The notes: generated by a model not told the origin, from the letters alone. A stretch of DNA of 64,000 nt from Cyprinodon diabolis (GCA_030533445.1 CM060072.1:14781767-14845766), one strand, 5' to 3'. Shown: positions 23,890-42,869, numbered from the stretch's first letter. A program made the numbers and translations.

Positions 23890-24199
23890 ATCTTCTAGGT
23901 TACAGATGTTTTGCTTCCTGGAGATAGGCTAGATTCTTGTGGTCAGTCCACACAGTAACAGGAAGCTCAGCTCCAGCCAACCAGTGGCACCACTCTTCAA
24001 AAGCCATTTTCTTAGCTACTGTAAGAGCTCTCTTTTGCCCACATTGTAGTTTTTTTTTTTGTTGCTTGAAACAAATGGCGGAAAAAATAAGGCACATGGA
24101 TGAAGTTTAATATTGTTAAAGGACATTTGAGAAATGCCTGCACCCACTCCTATATCAGAGGCTGGATCAGAATCTGGGCATTGGCAAACCTTTTCTTGA
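23890..24199 (-). pseudogene. gypsy RNase H remnant
   Basis: The recognisable block is [20 protein letters not shown] followed by [11 protein letters not shown], the TDHKNL motif of Ty3/gypsy RNase H. Several frames are needed to read through the domain. Confidence 0.8.
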
Positions 24200-25330
24200 G
24201 CTACGAAAAAGCCCCTTTGGCTCCAGGTGACCAAATGAAATGTTTATTGGAGGAGGTAAGGCTAGTGAGGGGTTGAGCAGTTTGACTAGTTTTTAATGAA
24301 CTGTAGTACAAGTTGGCGAATCCTAAAAAATGTTGTAGCTGTTTGCAAGTTGAGGAAGTAGGCCAATTGAGAATGCCTTGAACCTTCTCTGGATCTGTCT
24401 TTACCTTCCCGCTCTTGAGAATGTGTCCCAAAAAGGTGATTGCTTTTGCATGAAACTCACACTTCTTGGCTTTGATAAGGAGTAGGTTCTTTAGAAGATG
24501 TTGGAGAACCGACACATCTGGATATTTTGTTTGGATAAGGTCTATGGAGAAAATCAGAATGTCATCAAGGTATGCGGATACAAACTGATATAAAATTCTC
24601 TAAGGAGATCACTCACAAGGGACTGGAAAACTCGAGATGAGTTTATTAGACCGAAAGACATTACCAGATATTCAAAATGACCAAGGGGGGTCTTGAATAC
24701 AGTCTTCCAATCGTCTTCCTCTCTGAGTCTGACTAGGTGGTAGAAGTTTTGGAGATCCATCTTTGTGAAGAAATGAGAGCCATTAACCAGTTCAACGATG
24801 CTGAGACAAGAGCAAGTAGATATATGGTTAAGGCCCCTGTAATCAATGCAAGGTCTTACTGATCCATCGCTTTTCCAGACAACGAAAAAACCTGCTCCAA
24901 CAATTGAAGTAGAAGTGCAGATAATTCCAGCAGTGAGTGACTCATTTATGTACTTCTCCATACTCTCTCTCTCTCTCTGGTTTGGATAGATTATACAAGC
25001 TACTGGAGGGAGAGGAGCTCCAGGAAACAGATCAATAGCACAGTTATATGGGCAGTGAGGCAGGAGAGAGAGCGTTAGACTTACTGAAAACTAGATAAAG
25101 GTCATGATACTCATGTGGTAAAGAGAACAGGAAAAAAAATTAGGGATGAAGAGAACAGGAAAAAAATAATTTCTTCAATATGATTGCGACAACAGAGGTT
25201 CTAGTCGGTGCATGATAACATGCAAAGGATTTCCATCTAGAGCCGTGACATGAAGTAGTTCATCAAGGTGTACAACAGGAAGAAGTAATCCTTATACTAA
25301 ATCGTTATCCCTAAGGATTTGTTCACAACC
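24200..25330 (-). pseudogene. gypsy protease/reverse transcriptase remnant
   Basis: A protease-proximal stretch (HLDELLHVTARDGNPLHVIT) precedes the reverse transcriptase. The latter contains VWKSDGSVRPCIDYRGLN, FFTKMDLQNFYHLVRL and the catalytic YLDD at 24561-24572. The YLDD box is in a different frame from the upstream block, with the shift lying between about 24573 and 24600. The connection region (ITFLGHIL, then EKVQGILNWP, then LQHFLGFANLYY) follows. Confidence 0.85.
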
Positions 25331-25499
25331 AGAAACGATTAAAGCAAAAGAGGAAAATAGTTGATTCAGTAGGGGAGAGCTGGGTAATGTAATGCTGTAG
25401 GATCTGTTCTTAAAAACTGCCCACTGGTCCCTTCCTTTTAGCTGCTTTGCGTATGAAGAAATTAATCGATCCCCCTCACAGAAATACGTACAGATTCCA

Positions 25500-26340
25500 G
25501 TTTTCATCCGATGTTGTCGTTTCTCAGGTAACAACTACATCTGGCCTGGAAGATTCAGAACTTTGTGAATGATCTGGAAGATGAGATTGGGTTCAGAGGT
25601 AAATTTTTCCGTTGTCTTGCCAGAGTTCTCTCTGGAAGTCTGATGTCAGTGAGAATAGCCAGGGAAATTGTTCCTGCGGAGTTTTTGGCTCATCTCTGCA
25701 CACTACTTCAACCTTTATTGTTTTGTCCAAGACTGGAAGCAAAGCTCTGTTTAAAGCTGCAGTGTTCCAGGCTGAAGAGGCTACTAGAGTTCAAAACTCA
25801 ATGACAAAGTCTGATACTGGCTGTTTACCCTATTTTAAATTCCACATCTTATGGGTAATGTCAGAAAATGACTCGGCATGTCCAAATGTATGTTTGAACT
25901 CAGAGATAAACTGGTCAAAGGAAATTTGGAATATAAACCCATTCCCAAACCTTGCTTCAGCCCTGAATAAGCTCTCAATAATTCAATCTCAAATGAAATT
26001 TGATCCCTATCAAACGGAAAAAGACCTGGGGGATCGACTGAAAACTAGTGAACATTGTGTCAATATAGTGAACAGGAATCCACAACACCTTTTAATTTCA
26101 CCCGTATAAGGCTCGGGTGTGGGGTACGGCGGTTGCGCCAGGTATACAGGGGTAGACCCCGCGGGAGTGGTTCTGTAAAGCAGCTCCTGGAACATTTCTG
26201 TAAACTGCCCCGTCTGCTGATCTGAACATCTTTGCTGTGGAGCCAAAAAGTGGATTAACAGATCGTGGGGACGAAGTAATTCATGTTCATTGCAACGACC
26301 TGAGGGAGATTCTGTTGGGTCAGACAGGCCAGATGATTCG
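25500..26340 (-). pseudogene. gypsy gag remnant
   Basis: The N-terminal frame (26378-26010) includes YPTPEPYTGEIKRCCGF and CSLVFSRSPRSF, matching the start of fish gypsy gag. The body is broken by stops. A zinc-knuckle-like stretch (GICTYFCEGDRLISSY) near 25480-25500 has lost part of its CCHC pattern. Confidence 0.75.
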
Positions 26341-28594
26341 GTTATGTTTTTTTTTTGTGTGTTTTTTTTTACCCACATGCAGAATCACATGGAGAACCCA
26401 TGGATTTTAACATTTTATTTACAAAGGTAACAAGAATCTGGAAGCTGAGAACTGCAGGAATTCAGTTAAACGTTCAGGTCGGTCTGAGGGGAGGAAGAAG
26501 ATTGATCAGGAAGGAGTTGGTTGATGACAACTGTTGACTGATTGAATTCCTTACTTGAGTGATGAAGGGGAGGTAGCATGGATCTGTAAGGATTTGATTC
26601 AGCAGTCTTTACAGACTGACATCGTGCTGGAGAGAGGGCAGGCAGGTGATGAAGACTGAGAACTGCTGCACACAGGTAAGACCTTTTCCATGAAGATCAC
26701 AGACCAACTGAGGTTCACTGATCATCTTGAACAATAGCAGAGTCCACATTAAAAGAGATTCATAAGAAGACAAATTTAAACAAAAAAGATATTCCTGGTT
26801 TAGATCTTTAGCTGGAATGACATCAGGGGTTATAATCTGGTGAAGAGAGATGATCCTTCGTCTCCTTAAGTACACGCATGATTCAGAAATTTTCAAAGAT
26901 CCTTTCTGTGATAGGAAGTTTATTCACACCAGAAAAACAACAAAAGACCCAAACAGTCACAGTAGCTGTAAAATTGAACTGCGAACTGTTGCTCCATTTT
27001 ATTTTTATTTATTTAGTCCTTGAGGAACTCCAACAGTTGTACTGCCATTGGAGGCAATATAAGGACTGAATAACTAATGTCCAAATTTACCCTGTGGATC
27101 TTCAATATGACATTATACTTAAATAAACCCTATCCCTTTATGGAGCCGAACATTAAGCTGAGCCAAACTGGTTAGATCATTCAAAAATAACACTTAAATA
27201 AATCAAAGATTAACAGTTAGATATCATCTGACTACATTATGTTAAACTTGGTGAAAATGAGTGGGAGAATTACACAGTCAACTAACACCTAGCAAGATAA
27301 GCTGACTGTTGAGCTGACATGTCTGAAATGTTTGTACCCTTGGGAAAATAGGCTATATCCCGATAAACCAAGCAGATATCGTAGTTTTGCAGAACTAAAT
27401 TATTGCTTGTAAACCTAATTGTTTATTTGCCGTGTATCAACTTTTCATAATTTTGGATTTCTCTGTCATTGCGACTTCTACAGTTGTAACTTTCCTACAA
27501 TTCAGGATGCTACAATCATCAATGCTTAGCACATTACATATCCATTAACCATCTCCATGTAATCTGAAAGTCCAACACCCTGAGCAGAACCAAAGTGGGG
27601 CCATGGGAGATTAGAATTGCTCCTGGAAAACTGTGTCAAAGCTGATGTTGGACTTTCAGATTCATTGGTAACTGAAAAGTGGCTCTAATCATACCTCAGG
27701 TAGATAATTATGTGACTACAGCCTCAACATTTTTAGTTTATTACTTCGGAAATGCAGGTCAGACTGTGATGGTGTGAATATTCAAAACAGACCTTTAGAA
27801 TCAAGCTTCAGACCAGAGCATTACTGGCACTAGTATATTAGCTCTGACTGTGAACCATTGTTAAAATAGTCATTAAAACTGTATGTGTCAAGCTTATTCT
27901 GGAAAACATCCATTTTGGAGCTTAATGAGTCATCTTAGATTTTTAAATATTAAATTCTCTTTTTTTTTGCACTACTCTTGTATACTTCACTTGTTAGTTG
28001 GTGAATTTTACTCTAGTATATCATAGGAACTCCCAAGAAGGACAGTAAAGGTCAAAATAGGTGGTTTTGACTTTGATATAAAAAAACACTCATGGCTAAA
28101 AAGATTTTACCAAAATTATGTGAAACCTTTCTGAAATTAAACTTTTGAACAGACTTGAACAGATCAGGATTTATTTTGAAAAAAAAAAATTTTTTAGGAA
28201 CTGATGCTTCTTCCTCATCTGTGGCTCCCAATGTGTGTTTTCCCCTGATGTTTTCTGATTTTCCGGTTCTTTGTATTTTTGTACTTAGGACTTTTGCCTC
28301 AGTTGCCTTATTAAATCTGCAAGACTCATATCTGCCTCCTGATCTCTGCATTTGGGTCCTCAAAACCCCCCACCCAACCGTGACACATTCTTCTTGGCTC
28401 TTCCAAATTGAGCAAAGCAAAAAAGGAAATAATGGCCTTTCGCTCAAATGCTTTTTGACTTTACACATCAAATTGAATTCCTTTTTAAAACCGCACAACT
28501 TCAATTTGAAGTTACTGCTTCTATTGCTTTGTAGCTATTTTAACTTTTGTTTAACGTATACAATCACCAAATAAGCAGTGGAAACATGTATAGT
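26341..28594. other. Non-coding intronic sequence
   Basis: No gene or named repeat was recognised. A hairpin-capable pair of 17-bp arms lies at 27561-27577 and 27646-27662. Confidence 0.45.
27561..27662. repeat. Perfect 17-bp inverted repeat with 68-nt loop
   Basis: AATCTGAAAGTCCAACA at 27561-27577 is the exact reverse complement of 27646-27662. The loop is long for a microRNA precursor, and pairing outside the arms is weak. Confidence 0.75.
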
Positions 28595-28765
28595 CCTGTA
28601 ATGGATTGCTGACCTGTCCAGGGTGTGGCTAACCTGACAACGGCCATATGCATGTCTCGCTCCGCCTAGTGTGAGTGGAGCTGGGCGGAGCGAGACATGC
28701 ATCTGGCTGTTGTCAGGTTAGGGTGTAGCTGGATCCTTTATGTATAAATGGATGGATGATGGATG
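28595..28765 (+). repeat. 3' part of the 2037-type dispersed repeat, interrupted by a MITE
   Basis: TGACCTGTCCAGGGTGT precedes the insertion. TAGCTGGATCCTTTATGT and a GGATGGATGATGG tail follow it, as in the 3' end of the repeat family seen at 2037-2345. Confidence 0.65.
28631..28720. mobile_element. 90-bp foldback MITE with 9-10 bp target duplication
   Basis: Arms of about 40 bp begin AACCTGACAAC and contain GCATGTCTCGCTCCGCC. They are near-perfect inverted repeats around an 11-base centre. Flanks GGGTGTGGCT (28621-28630) and GGGTGTAGCT (28721-28730) match at 9 of 10 positions. A 9-10 bp duplication would suit a Mutator-like superfamily, but this is inference. Confidence 0.75.
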
Positions 28766-29683
28766 GAACATGTTGGGTCTCTAACCTCTATCTAATGGTT
28801 TATTGATATTCTATCCTTCAAACGTTCATATGTTTTCCATACAAAAAAAATATATATATTTTTTGTTTTAATCTAAAAGTCTGGATCAATCTCTCCTTCT
28901 GCTGGATTTAGTGCTGTCTCCTTGTTCAGTGTTTGACGTAAGCAGCTTCAGTATTTGTTTGGACTCAGTTTGAGGGAACGCGGATCATATATCAGGTCTC
29001 ATTCAGGGCTGATAAGCCATCTAATGTATCACTTAGACTCCCATTAACATCGGTTGGAGCCACTTAAAGCTCTGTTCTGAGTGCATTTAAACTCACAATG
29101 AATATGTAGACGTGACAAGGTATCCTTTGTGTGCTTCTTCCACACTTCTTTACAGTGTGTGCAGTAGTTGTCACAGTAACAACCCAGACTTCTGTAATAA
29201 TGACCAGCCTGAATACAGCAGGACCAGAAGGCTATACATGCCTCAGTCAAGCAGAAAGGTGTAGGTGGATTTTGATAATAGTGTTTCATACTAAAAAAGA
29301 ACACATCAACACACCAGTTTCAATAGAGTCACACTGTTTTTCTGGTACTCGTATACTTAAGACTGGAGACTGTATACTTAATGAGACGTATATTCCTTGA
29401 ATAATGCTACATAAGAGTTGATTTATAATTTTTGTTGTGTTAATAAAAAATATATTGTTGTCTGTTAATTCTGCATTTAATTTTGATGTGCTTCTAAGTC
29501 AAAACTACAAATCAGATGCCAATCACTATTGGTTTAAAGAGAAGTAGATAAATATCATTGATAAAAAAAAAACTTCTTACAAAGCAACACCTTACAGATA
29601 GTTATTGATAATTTCATGAACAACAGTAAGTGCACCCTAAAGATGCTATTAAAATTTTTCTTAACTATCTTAAATCATGTTCT

Positions 29684-29880
29684 GTTCTAGACAAGGGCCA
29701 GTGCCCCTGGGGAAATGGCCCTGCCCCCTTTTATGGCCCCTGAACTAAATAAATATAAATGCCAATTAAATTTCTTCAGATGAATTACACTGGCACAGAA
29801 ACATAACTCATTGATCCCTTGAATAGATTTAATATTTTATTTTTATAGTTTTATTTTGAAAGTCATAGCTACAAATTTCT
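29684..29880 (+). repeat. Dispersed repeat related to 14366-14640
   Basis: Shares GTTCTAGACA near its start and CCCTTGAAT(C/A)(T/G)ATTTAATATT near its end with the earlier copy. No coding content; family unknown to me. Confidence 0.5.
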
Positions 29881-35859
<5,979 letters not shown>

Positions 35860-36189
35860 TAGGGCTGAAACAATCAGATTAGTCGATTATTGAAATAAGG
35901 AGTATAGAGACTCTGAAATATGCCTGTAGCTGACAGAGAAACCATTTAGAGCAGTGATTATACCAAATTTGTAAATAAAATATTTAAACATTTTGCATTT
36001 AAGATTAGCAAACATTCTCGTCTGTCAATATGTTCTATCCAGAACTCCTCATGTGGAAAAGTTTGAGTTTCACCTGGTTTAATTTCATAATAAGTGTTCT
36101 TTAAGGAACCTTTTGCTGTCAGATTATTAATCGAAAATATATATCGGTAGATTAATCGATTTGAAAAATAATAGTAAGTTGCAGCACTA
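35860..36189. mobile_element. hAT-like MITE, 330 bp
   Basis: The left end TAGGGCTGAAAC and the right end, read on the other strand, TAGTGCTGCAAC are imperfect inverted repeats followed by ATTAATCGAT-type sequence. The internal TGCCTGTAGCTGACAGAGAA is shared, inverted, with 61420-61440. The flanks do not give a clean 8-bp duplication. Confidence 0.65.
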
Positions 36190-36265
36190 TTTTTATTATT
36201 TTTAGCTAAGTCCAGCACTTTGTGTGTTTTGAGCTGTAGCTGTTTTAAAGCACTCTACAAATAAA

Positions 36266-36336
<71 letters not shown>
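36190..36336 (+). repeat. LINE/SINE 3' tail ending in a (GAT)n microsatellite
   Basis: GCTGTTTTAAAGCACTCTAC followed by AAATAAA is a typical non-LTR 3' tail. It runs directly into about 24 GAT units (36266-36336). Microsatellites often arise from such tails. Confidence 0.75.
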
Positions 36337-36697
36337 CTTGTGCGTCAGACTTGGCAAAGTGTTTTAGGGCAGATTTCCTTTGCATCGCTGCAAAACTAGG
36401 ATTCAAACCAAGGTCCTCCACATAACAACCAAAGACTTACCATTATAGAATGGGGTCTCCCATACAGCTAGGATGCTCTAAGCTCATCTAAATATATTCT
36501 AGTTCTAATATATATAGCAAACACAAAGATTTTGTAAACATTATTAAAATAGTTACAAATATCTTTGTCCAATAATAACAAGTATACATCTAAATAAATA
36601 CAGAAAGTAAAGATATTTGTCTTGCCTCATCAAACTGTTGGTGGCAAGATTTTTAAATAGTTTCCCCCCCTCATAATTATACATGTGACTTTAATGA

Positions 36698-36765
36698 TAA
36701 ATGATAAATTGCCTGTACTTATATAGCGCTTTTTCAAGTCAGGAGACTTGAAAGGGTGGGATGGG
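36698..36765 (+). repeat. Short dispersed repeat fragment
   Basis: ATAAATTGCCTGTACTTATA then TAGCGCTTTTTCAAGTC resembles a common teleost repeat motif. It is too short for family assignment. Confidence 0.4.
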
Positions 36766-38552
36766 GGAGGAAACATGACAAGCGTTGTTTTTGTTCCTTA
36801 TTTTAGAACTTGAGACCTTGTTCTAAAACAATAAATAGGAGTTTGGAGAAATGAAAAACCTCTGCGACATTTCAGAATCCATTGGGCTTCTAAGAAGGGT
36901 GATCCTAAGCCTTTTCTCTCAATAACCGATGTCCATTAGTTTTTTAGCCATCTGGATGAAGCTGCATTCATTATGGCGGCTCTGGGGCATATCTGGCAAT
37001 TTGCTCCCCTTTCTGCTTTAATTAGAACATCAAAGGTCAGAGTCGCCGCTTCAATAGGAAGGTAGAGCAATGTCACAACGGACTGTACTGAGTGCATCAC
37101 CATAGCAATGATCCAGAGCATAGATGCAGTCCAGAGCTCAAAGTGGATCTGCAGGGACAATTTCCTCACATCATAGCAGAGGAAAAAAAAAAAAATCAGA
37201 CCATCCAATAAAGTCCCACTTGCACCGTCTAAGAATGAGTGACCTCCTTTTAAGCTGAACTAGTTTCAAAGACAACACATTTTGCACCCACCAAATTCAT
37301 TGTATACAGAATAAAACTCATCAGGCACATCTATCATGGCCGTGGAAGCTTTCTCTCCTGTTAAAAAGCTGTTGTCCTTAATTTTCTGAGCTGTAAAAGA
37401 ACACGTAGCCTACATGAACTCCAGTCCTTAAAGCAAGTTGACACGGAAGTCCTACTTTTCGTGCTGCCATCTGTCAGTTTGCTGGGTTTTCACTCTTTAA
37501 TCAGAGCAACATCCAGCCAGGAGATTTGCTCTCCCTGGAGATGTACTTCCTCTGAGGCTCCAGGGAACTAACTCTATGACTTTCTAGAACAGCTCGAAAA
37601 AAGTAAATCAGTTTTGTGTGATTCTTTATCTTTTTAATGAGTCTTTCTTTGTCTAAATGGACATCTATGTTTGCCAAAGTCAACTGAAAAAAACTTTTTG
37701 CAGATTGTGTTGCTATTGTCAACATGTTCAGTGTTCTTTACACCCATCCTGATCCTAAGTTTGTCTTCTAGTTTACTTTTCTCACTATAACTCAAACTGG
37801 GATCACCAAAGAGGTTATCTCCAGTAAAGCTCCCCATCATTATGGTCAGGTTTTGATTCCTAAACTGATTTTTGTCCACCAACTTTGGATAAAAGTTGAT
37901 TCCTTGGTTTTCACTATTTTTATGATACCTGAGTTGACTAGCTTAAATAGTGTCAACTGTGCTACCTTTTGTAAGACAAAGTCTGCAGAATTATTAGATT
38001 CACAAGCAGTGAATTCAGTAAAGCATGCTGTTTTATTGTGGAGATACTGAAGCTTGACTGTTTTTCTACATAGCTAAGTGTCAGAATTAAATTATGATTT
38101 AGCAAGAAGGTAAAATGTTTTCTTGGATTGTCTGTCCACCATTGCTTGACCGATATGAGACGCATTTAAACTTGCAGTCTATCAACTTTGAGTTCATGCT
38201 AGAATGAGTATAGCTTTTTCTGCAGTGTATTCTCAAAGTACATTCTTCTTTGACAATAAACATTTAAAATAAACAACATAAATTTAACTGCACAGGGCAA
38301 TATTTACAAACTTAAAGCTTAGTTGTCCAAATGCTATGAACAAACACCCATTTTTTCATATCACTATGCTTTATAATGAGGCTGCTTTTTTAGACTTAGA
38401 GACTTAGACAGATTTTATTTTCTTATTTTGTATACACAAGTGTAAACAAAAATAAATATTTTATAGTTTTTTTATTTCTTCTTATTTTTTTCATCTGTTA
38501 CATAGTTTACAAAAATCCTAATCTTAGGGTGCCTGAGTTTGCTGTGTTAGCA
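36766..38552. other. Non-coding intronic sequence
   Basis: No gene or named repeat was recognised. Confidence 0.4.
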
Positions 38553-38620
38553 TTAGGGCTGAAACAACTAATCGGGTAATTCATGATTAATCAATAACTA
38601 AAATAATCGTCAAGTAACGT
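38553..38620. mobile_element. hAT-like MITE end
   Basis: The sequence TTAGGGCTGAAACAACTAAT, then TCATGATTAATCAATAACTA, matches the terminal part of the family at 35860 and 61537. The opposite end was not found. Confidence 0.5.
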
Positions 38621-38788
38621 ACCTGCCACAAAGTATTTTTTCACATAAACCCTGCACGTCAGTATTTGACGTGTTGGGAGAGAGAATTCGTTGCCCCGGC
38701 CAACCAGTAAATGGTAGAGGGCTGGGTGTGTTCTAACCTGGCATTAGCCAGCTTGACTTGTGTAGAACTGAGTTGAGCTCTATGTTAA

Positions 38789-38974
38789 TCAGGGATGGCT
38801 GCCTTCCATAATATCGTGACATTTCGTAAGCTGATATATCAAACTTTTTCCAAGTCCTGTCGGAAGAAAAACACAGACACCTTTTACAGCTACAAATGCG
38901 CGAGAAATTGTCACTATTTTAGCTAAAACCGAATCACTTGCGGTATTGACAGTTGAGTCCTCCAGCGTAGCCAT
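38789..38974 (-). pseudogene. RecQ-like helicase N-terminal fragment
   Basis: The 61-aa frame starts with ATG (MATLEDSTVNTASDS) and contains VFLPTGLGKSLIYQL, a Walker A (motif I) of RecQ-type superfamily 2 helicases. It then stops. No motif II or later motifs follow within the next 2 kb. Short RecQ-like genes carried by transposons are known, so this may be the 5' end of such a gene, truncated. It sits downstream of a hAT-like end at 38553 but the two may be unrelated. Confidence 0.5.
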
Positions 38975-38999
38975 GTTTGTAATGCCAAAGCAAGGCCCT

Positions 39000-41900
39000 T
39001 CCGACTGTTGTCATTCCTACATGTCTCTCCCAAAAAAACACTGCTTGCATGTCATTGGTCCGACTCGCTGGTTGTTATGAGACAGACTTATTAGCGGGAG
39101 TTTGTCAAGATGGATTTGTTGTGAGACTGAAAATCTCGCGACAATCCAACTTACAGCGCAAGGTTGGTGTGTTCTGGTAAGCTAGATAAATGCTAAATGT
39201 CACAATAGCTCAATGCCGATTTTAGATTCAACAGCAGTTAATTCGTTAAATGTGAGATCTGTATCACGCAGACACTAAAGCAGTATTAAAAAAATGCTTT
39301 GAATTTTGAAAACAATGACCGATACATATAGACAGCACTATGAAGCGGCCTGCTTGTCCTGTCTCTGGTACTCTCTCTGCCCGGCTCCCTTTATTTCAGC
39401 TTTCCAACGTAAATAAGAATCACGTCTCGCTTGATAAAATCAAGGTCCGCCATGTTAAGGTAAAACCGAAACAGCTGATTCAATGACCCAAATGAAACTG
39501 GCAAATTTTTCTCAGGATTTGCATTTGGTGTGAATGCACCTTTAGAAATCGAAGTAAACAATATACAGTAGGGATTTAAAACGTTAGATGTTTTTTGAGT
39601 AAAGGTAGTGTTTAGAAACTTTTATTGGCCTTAGCTTACCAAGTTAGCGTGCTCAAACTGTTTAACATATCTCTTTATACTAACATAGCATTCTTAACCA
39701 TTAATTCTAAACCCAGTACTACCAAGCTAATGCTGACAATTGCATAAATAAAACAAAACAAAATTCTATAGAATTCTTAACTAAACATCACGTGTTAACG
39801 CTATTATACTAAGCAAATAGTTTTAGATGTTATAGCTTTTAAACTACTTAATGTGTTTTTTTATGTCTTAAGTACCTGTTTTGTTGGAATTGGAAATTTA
39901 ACCTTGTTCATCTCCTCCCAAACTGCAAGTTTTACATAATATTTTGTAAAAACAGACTTTTTGAAACTATATATGCACTTTATCAATTTTCAACAGACAT
40001 CAATAGAATAAGACTTAAAACCAATCAGATTTGAGCTGTAACTTCTTGTACCTTTAAATACCTTAAATTCAGTTGTTTTACCATTACATATTTTAGCTTT
40101 AATTGGCAGTATAAATGTTCATATAATATAAAGGTGGCAACAGCAGCAGCCAGTGCTTGTTAGTACAAACTGTACCTTGAATGACCATAACAGGTAAGAG
40201 CAGATTTGTTTCATAATACTTTTATGTAAGTGTTATGAAGACAGATAAATTAATTACGATGTGTTTTCATGTGAGCGAGGGAGACAGAGGATATTTCAAA
40301 CACAGCTAAGACTGAGTCCTAATGCAATCTACATTATTTAAACTTCTATATTTTCAGTACTTGTACAAATATTTTAGCTATACCTTTCAATGGAGCTATA
40401 CCTCTTGAACAAACAGTTTGTTTAGACCTTTTGGGAAAATTTAAACATTTCCACTGCCCCCTAAACAGTCCACTATGGTCATGATAAGAAGTGTCCTGTT
40501 GACCCACGCTGTGGAAGGAAAAAAGAGCAGCCAGTGGCAGAGCATGCAAATGTGGGGCGAACATGCAAACTCTGCACAGACTGAGACCAAAGCTTTTTTG
40601 TCAACTCCTACAAGCTGGTATACGGCTAAAAAAAAAAAAAAAAACGGATTCTGCTGGACTACTAAATGTTTTACTCAGCCAAATTTATATTAGGACCAGC
40701 CTGATTTTAGATATTGGAAATAAATATTATTATTTTTAATTGCATCTCTCCATATGTTTCCATTCAACATTAAGGGTTAAGGGTTTGATCTAGAGTTTGA
40801 CTCAGATGGCAACCGAAGCCATGATGGAGACTGCTACTGATAGCTGAACTAAAGAGATTATACTAATCATCTTCAGAACTTTGACTGTTTTTGGTTTACA
40901 TTTTTTTATTTGATTTATTTCCATGTACTTGTATAATAACCAGTTGTAAAATTAGTAAATTCTGCTGGGTTGGTGAAATGACTTCAGAAATGAAAGAAAA
41001 GAAAATAACTCTTAAAAAGTAGCCTTTAGTGATGTCATTTAAGGGATATGCACATGGACTCTTTTAGGAATAAAATTGTATTGCTCTAATTTTTAACATA
41101 ATAGCAAGTAAAACAATAGTATGCTCCTCTATAGCTGACAAACGTTATTTAAAGTAAGTTTGGTTGATTGACTCTATGATTAAAACCTGCTAATAGATTT
41201 AAAAATCATTGCTTGACTCTAGCAGCAGCTTATAAAATTAATAAATCAGATTTTCAATAAAGCTTAAACTGTAGATCATATATGTATGTATATAATATGC
41301 ATTAACTTGGACAGGAACCGAAAGTTGAATTAAGACCTGGTCTCTGTGGAGCTATTTTTATTTATTTTTTGCTTTTTCAGTCAAAACGTTTTTTTTTTAA
41401 CCCTGCTTTGCATCACAGGTTGAACAGAATAAAAACTCTCCTTTTATTGTAGTAATATTTAAAAGCAGACAATGAGATGTGGGTGTCTGCATTTAACTAT
41501 CTGGGTTTTAATAGACGTATGTGTGGCTGTGAGCCTACAGAACGACTGCAGTTGTTTTTGTAAGTCCTAAACTGTAAAAGGAAAGATTACGGGGAGGAGA
41601 AGGGACCAAGAAAATCGGGACCATAAGCATAGATTTTTCATTTGTCTTTGTTCTGTATAGAATAGGGGAATCTTTCCAACTGTGGCTCTCAATGATGTCT
41701 CTAAAACAGGCGCCTTAATTAATTTCAGCTCTGGAGAGACCCCATTTTGGGTAGTGCAGTGACCTTCAAAGTGTGAAGTGGCCTCCTTTCCTTTTCGTAG
41801 CATCATGGATGCTTTAACCCAAGCTGCTCCAGTGTGTGGCTGCTACTAAAGCTGCAGCTGCTGCAACCCAAGAGTGCCAGGCTTCTTTGTTCACACAATG

Positions 41901-42869
41901 TACCCATAATTCAAATGATGAGTCATGTGTCTGTGGCAGGTGAACTGAATGCAAAGCAGTTCAGCTCACGCTATAGGCCAGGATCCTTGCCTGTCTGACC
42001 TTGGAAAAACGGCAAACACACACACAGAATTACATCTAAGTAAATCTGACCAAACACCTCACATACACACCAGAAGGATGTTATTTTTTAAGCAACAAGA
42101 TTTGCATTTAGCACTGCTCGTATGATTCATTTTTTAACCTGAAGTAGTTTCAATCTCAACTTAAAATAATTGTTTCTTTAACCCTGTATCCATATGTAGC
42201 ACACAGAAAAATACATAACTCCTTTTTCTTTTGTTAAATGTGATTTGAGCTTCTGATCTGTCTTATTGGCCATGCGAGTCCATTCCTTTGAGACACTATG
42301 CCCTGCCTTGTTAGCTTTTTTCCCCTGTGGTCACATAGAGGACCACAGGGAAACGTTTGCACTGCTGCTCATCTATTTAGATTCTGTGCTTGAGATGCAC
42401 TTACACGACTGTTAATACTCCAGAGAGGAGCCTCTGGTATAATACATTATAAGAGCGAGTCCTAAGATCTATGCACAGTTATAATAAAATATTGTTCTCA
42501 GGAAAATAAAAAAAAAATAAAACAACAAAACAGCCACTGCTTTAAAAACTTTCTTTTTTTCCCCGATCATGGATACAATTTCTCTCTCTCCACAGTCCAG
42601 TCTGTTATTTGTTGCCTTATTTTCAATCGCACATTTGCTTTATCCACATGAACATATGTATTTTTAAGTTACTACCTTCAATCAACTTTCCTGACTTTAT
42701 TTGGAAAAAAATGCTGCTTATTGTCTTGACCTTGTGGTTTGCTGTTTAGGCAAAATGGCTCACCGAATTCCTTGAGTGGTGTTTTGATTCACTACGTTGC
42801 ATTAAAACTATCCTGGATTTGTTAGTTTTTATTACTCTGACATGCATTCTTGTGTAGGTAGAATGACCA
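39000..42869. other. Non-coding intronic sequence
   Basis: Contains a short inverted copy of the 2037-type repeat (40480-40575; GAACATGCAAACTCTGCACA) and a hairpin with 11-12 bp arms at 42321-42351 (CCCTGTGGTC arms). No gene recognised. Confidence 0.45.

Larger units (their letters stand above)
22720..26340 (-). mobile_element. Degenerate Ty3/gypsy retrotransposon
   Basis: Read on the minus strand the order is gag, protease region, reverse transcriptase, RNase H, integrase, as in Ty3/gypsy (Metaviridae-like) elements. Many stops and frameshifts break it. Long terminal repeats could not be paired: the gag start is near 26330 and coding similarity fades near 22720, so the ends may be lost or too diverged. 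It is an old, inactive copy within presumed ppm1e intron 1. Confidence 0.88.

Noticed and set aside
25612..26109. 165-codon plus-strand open frame.
   Set aside because: It lies antisense to the gypsy gag remnant; the minus strand shows the family similarity.
36266..36336. Regular spacing of a short unit considered as a CRISPR-like array.
   Set aside because: It is a simple trinucleotide (GAT)n run with no spacers, in a eukaryotic genome.
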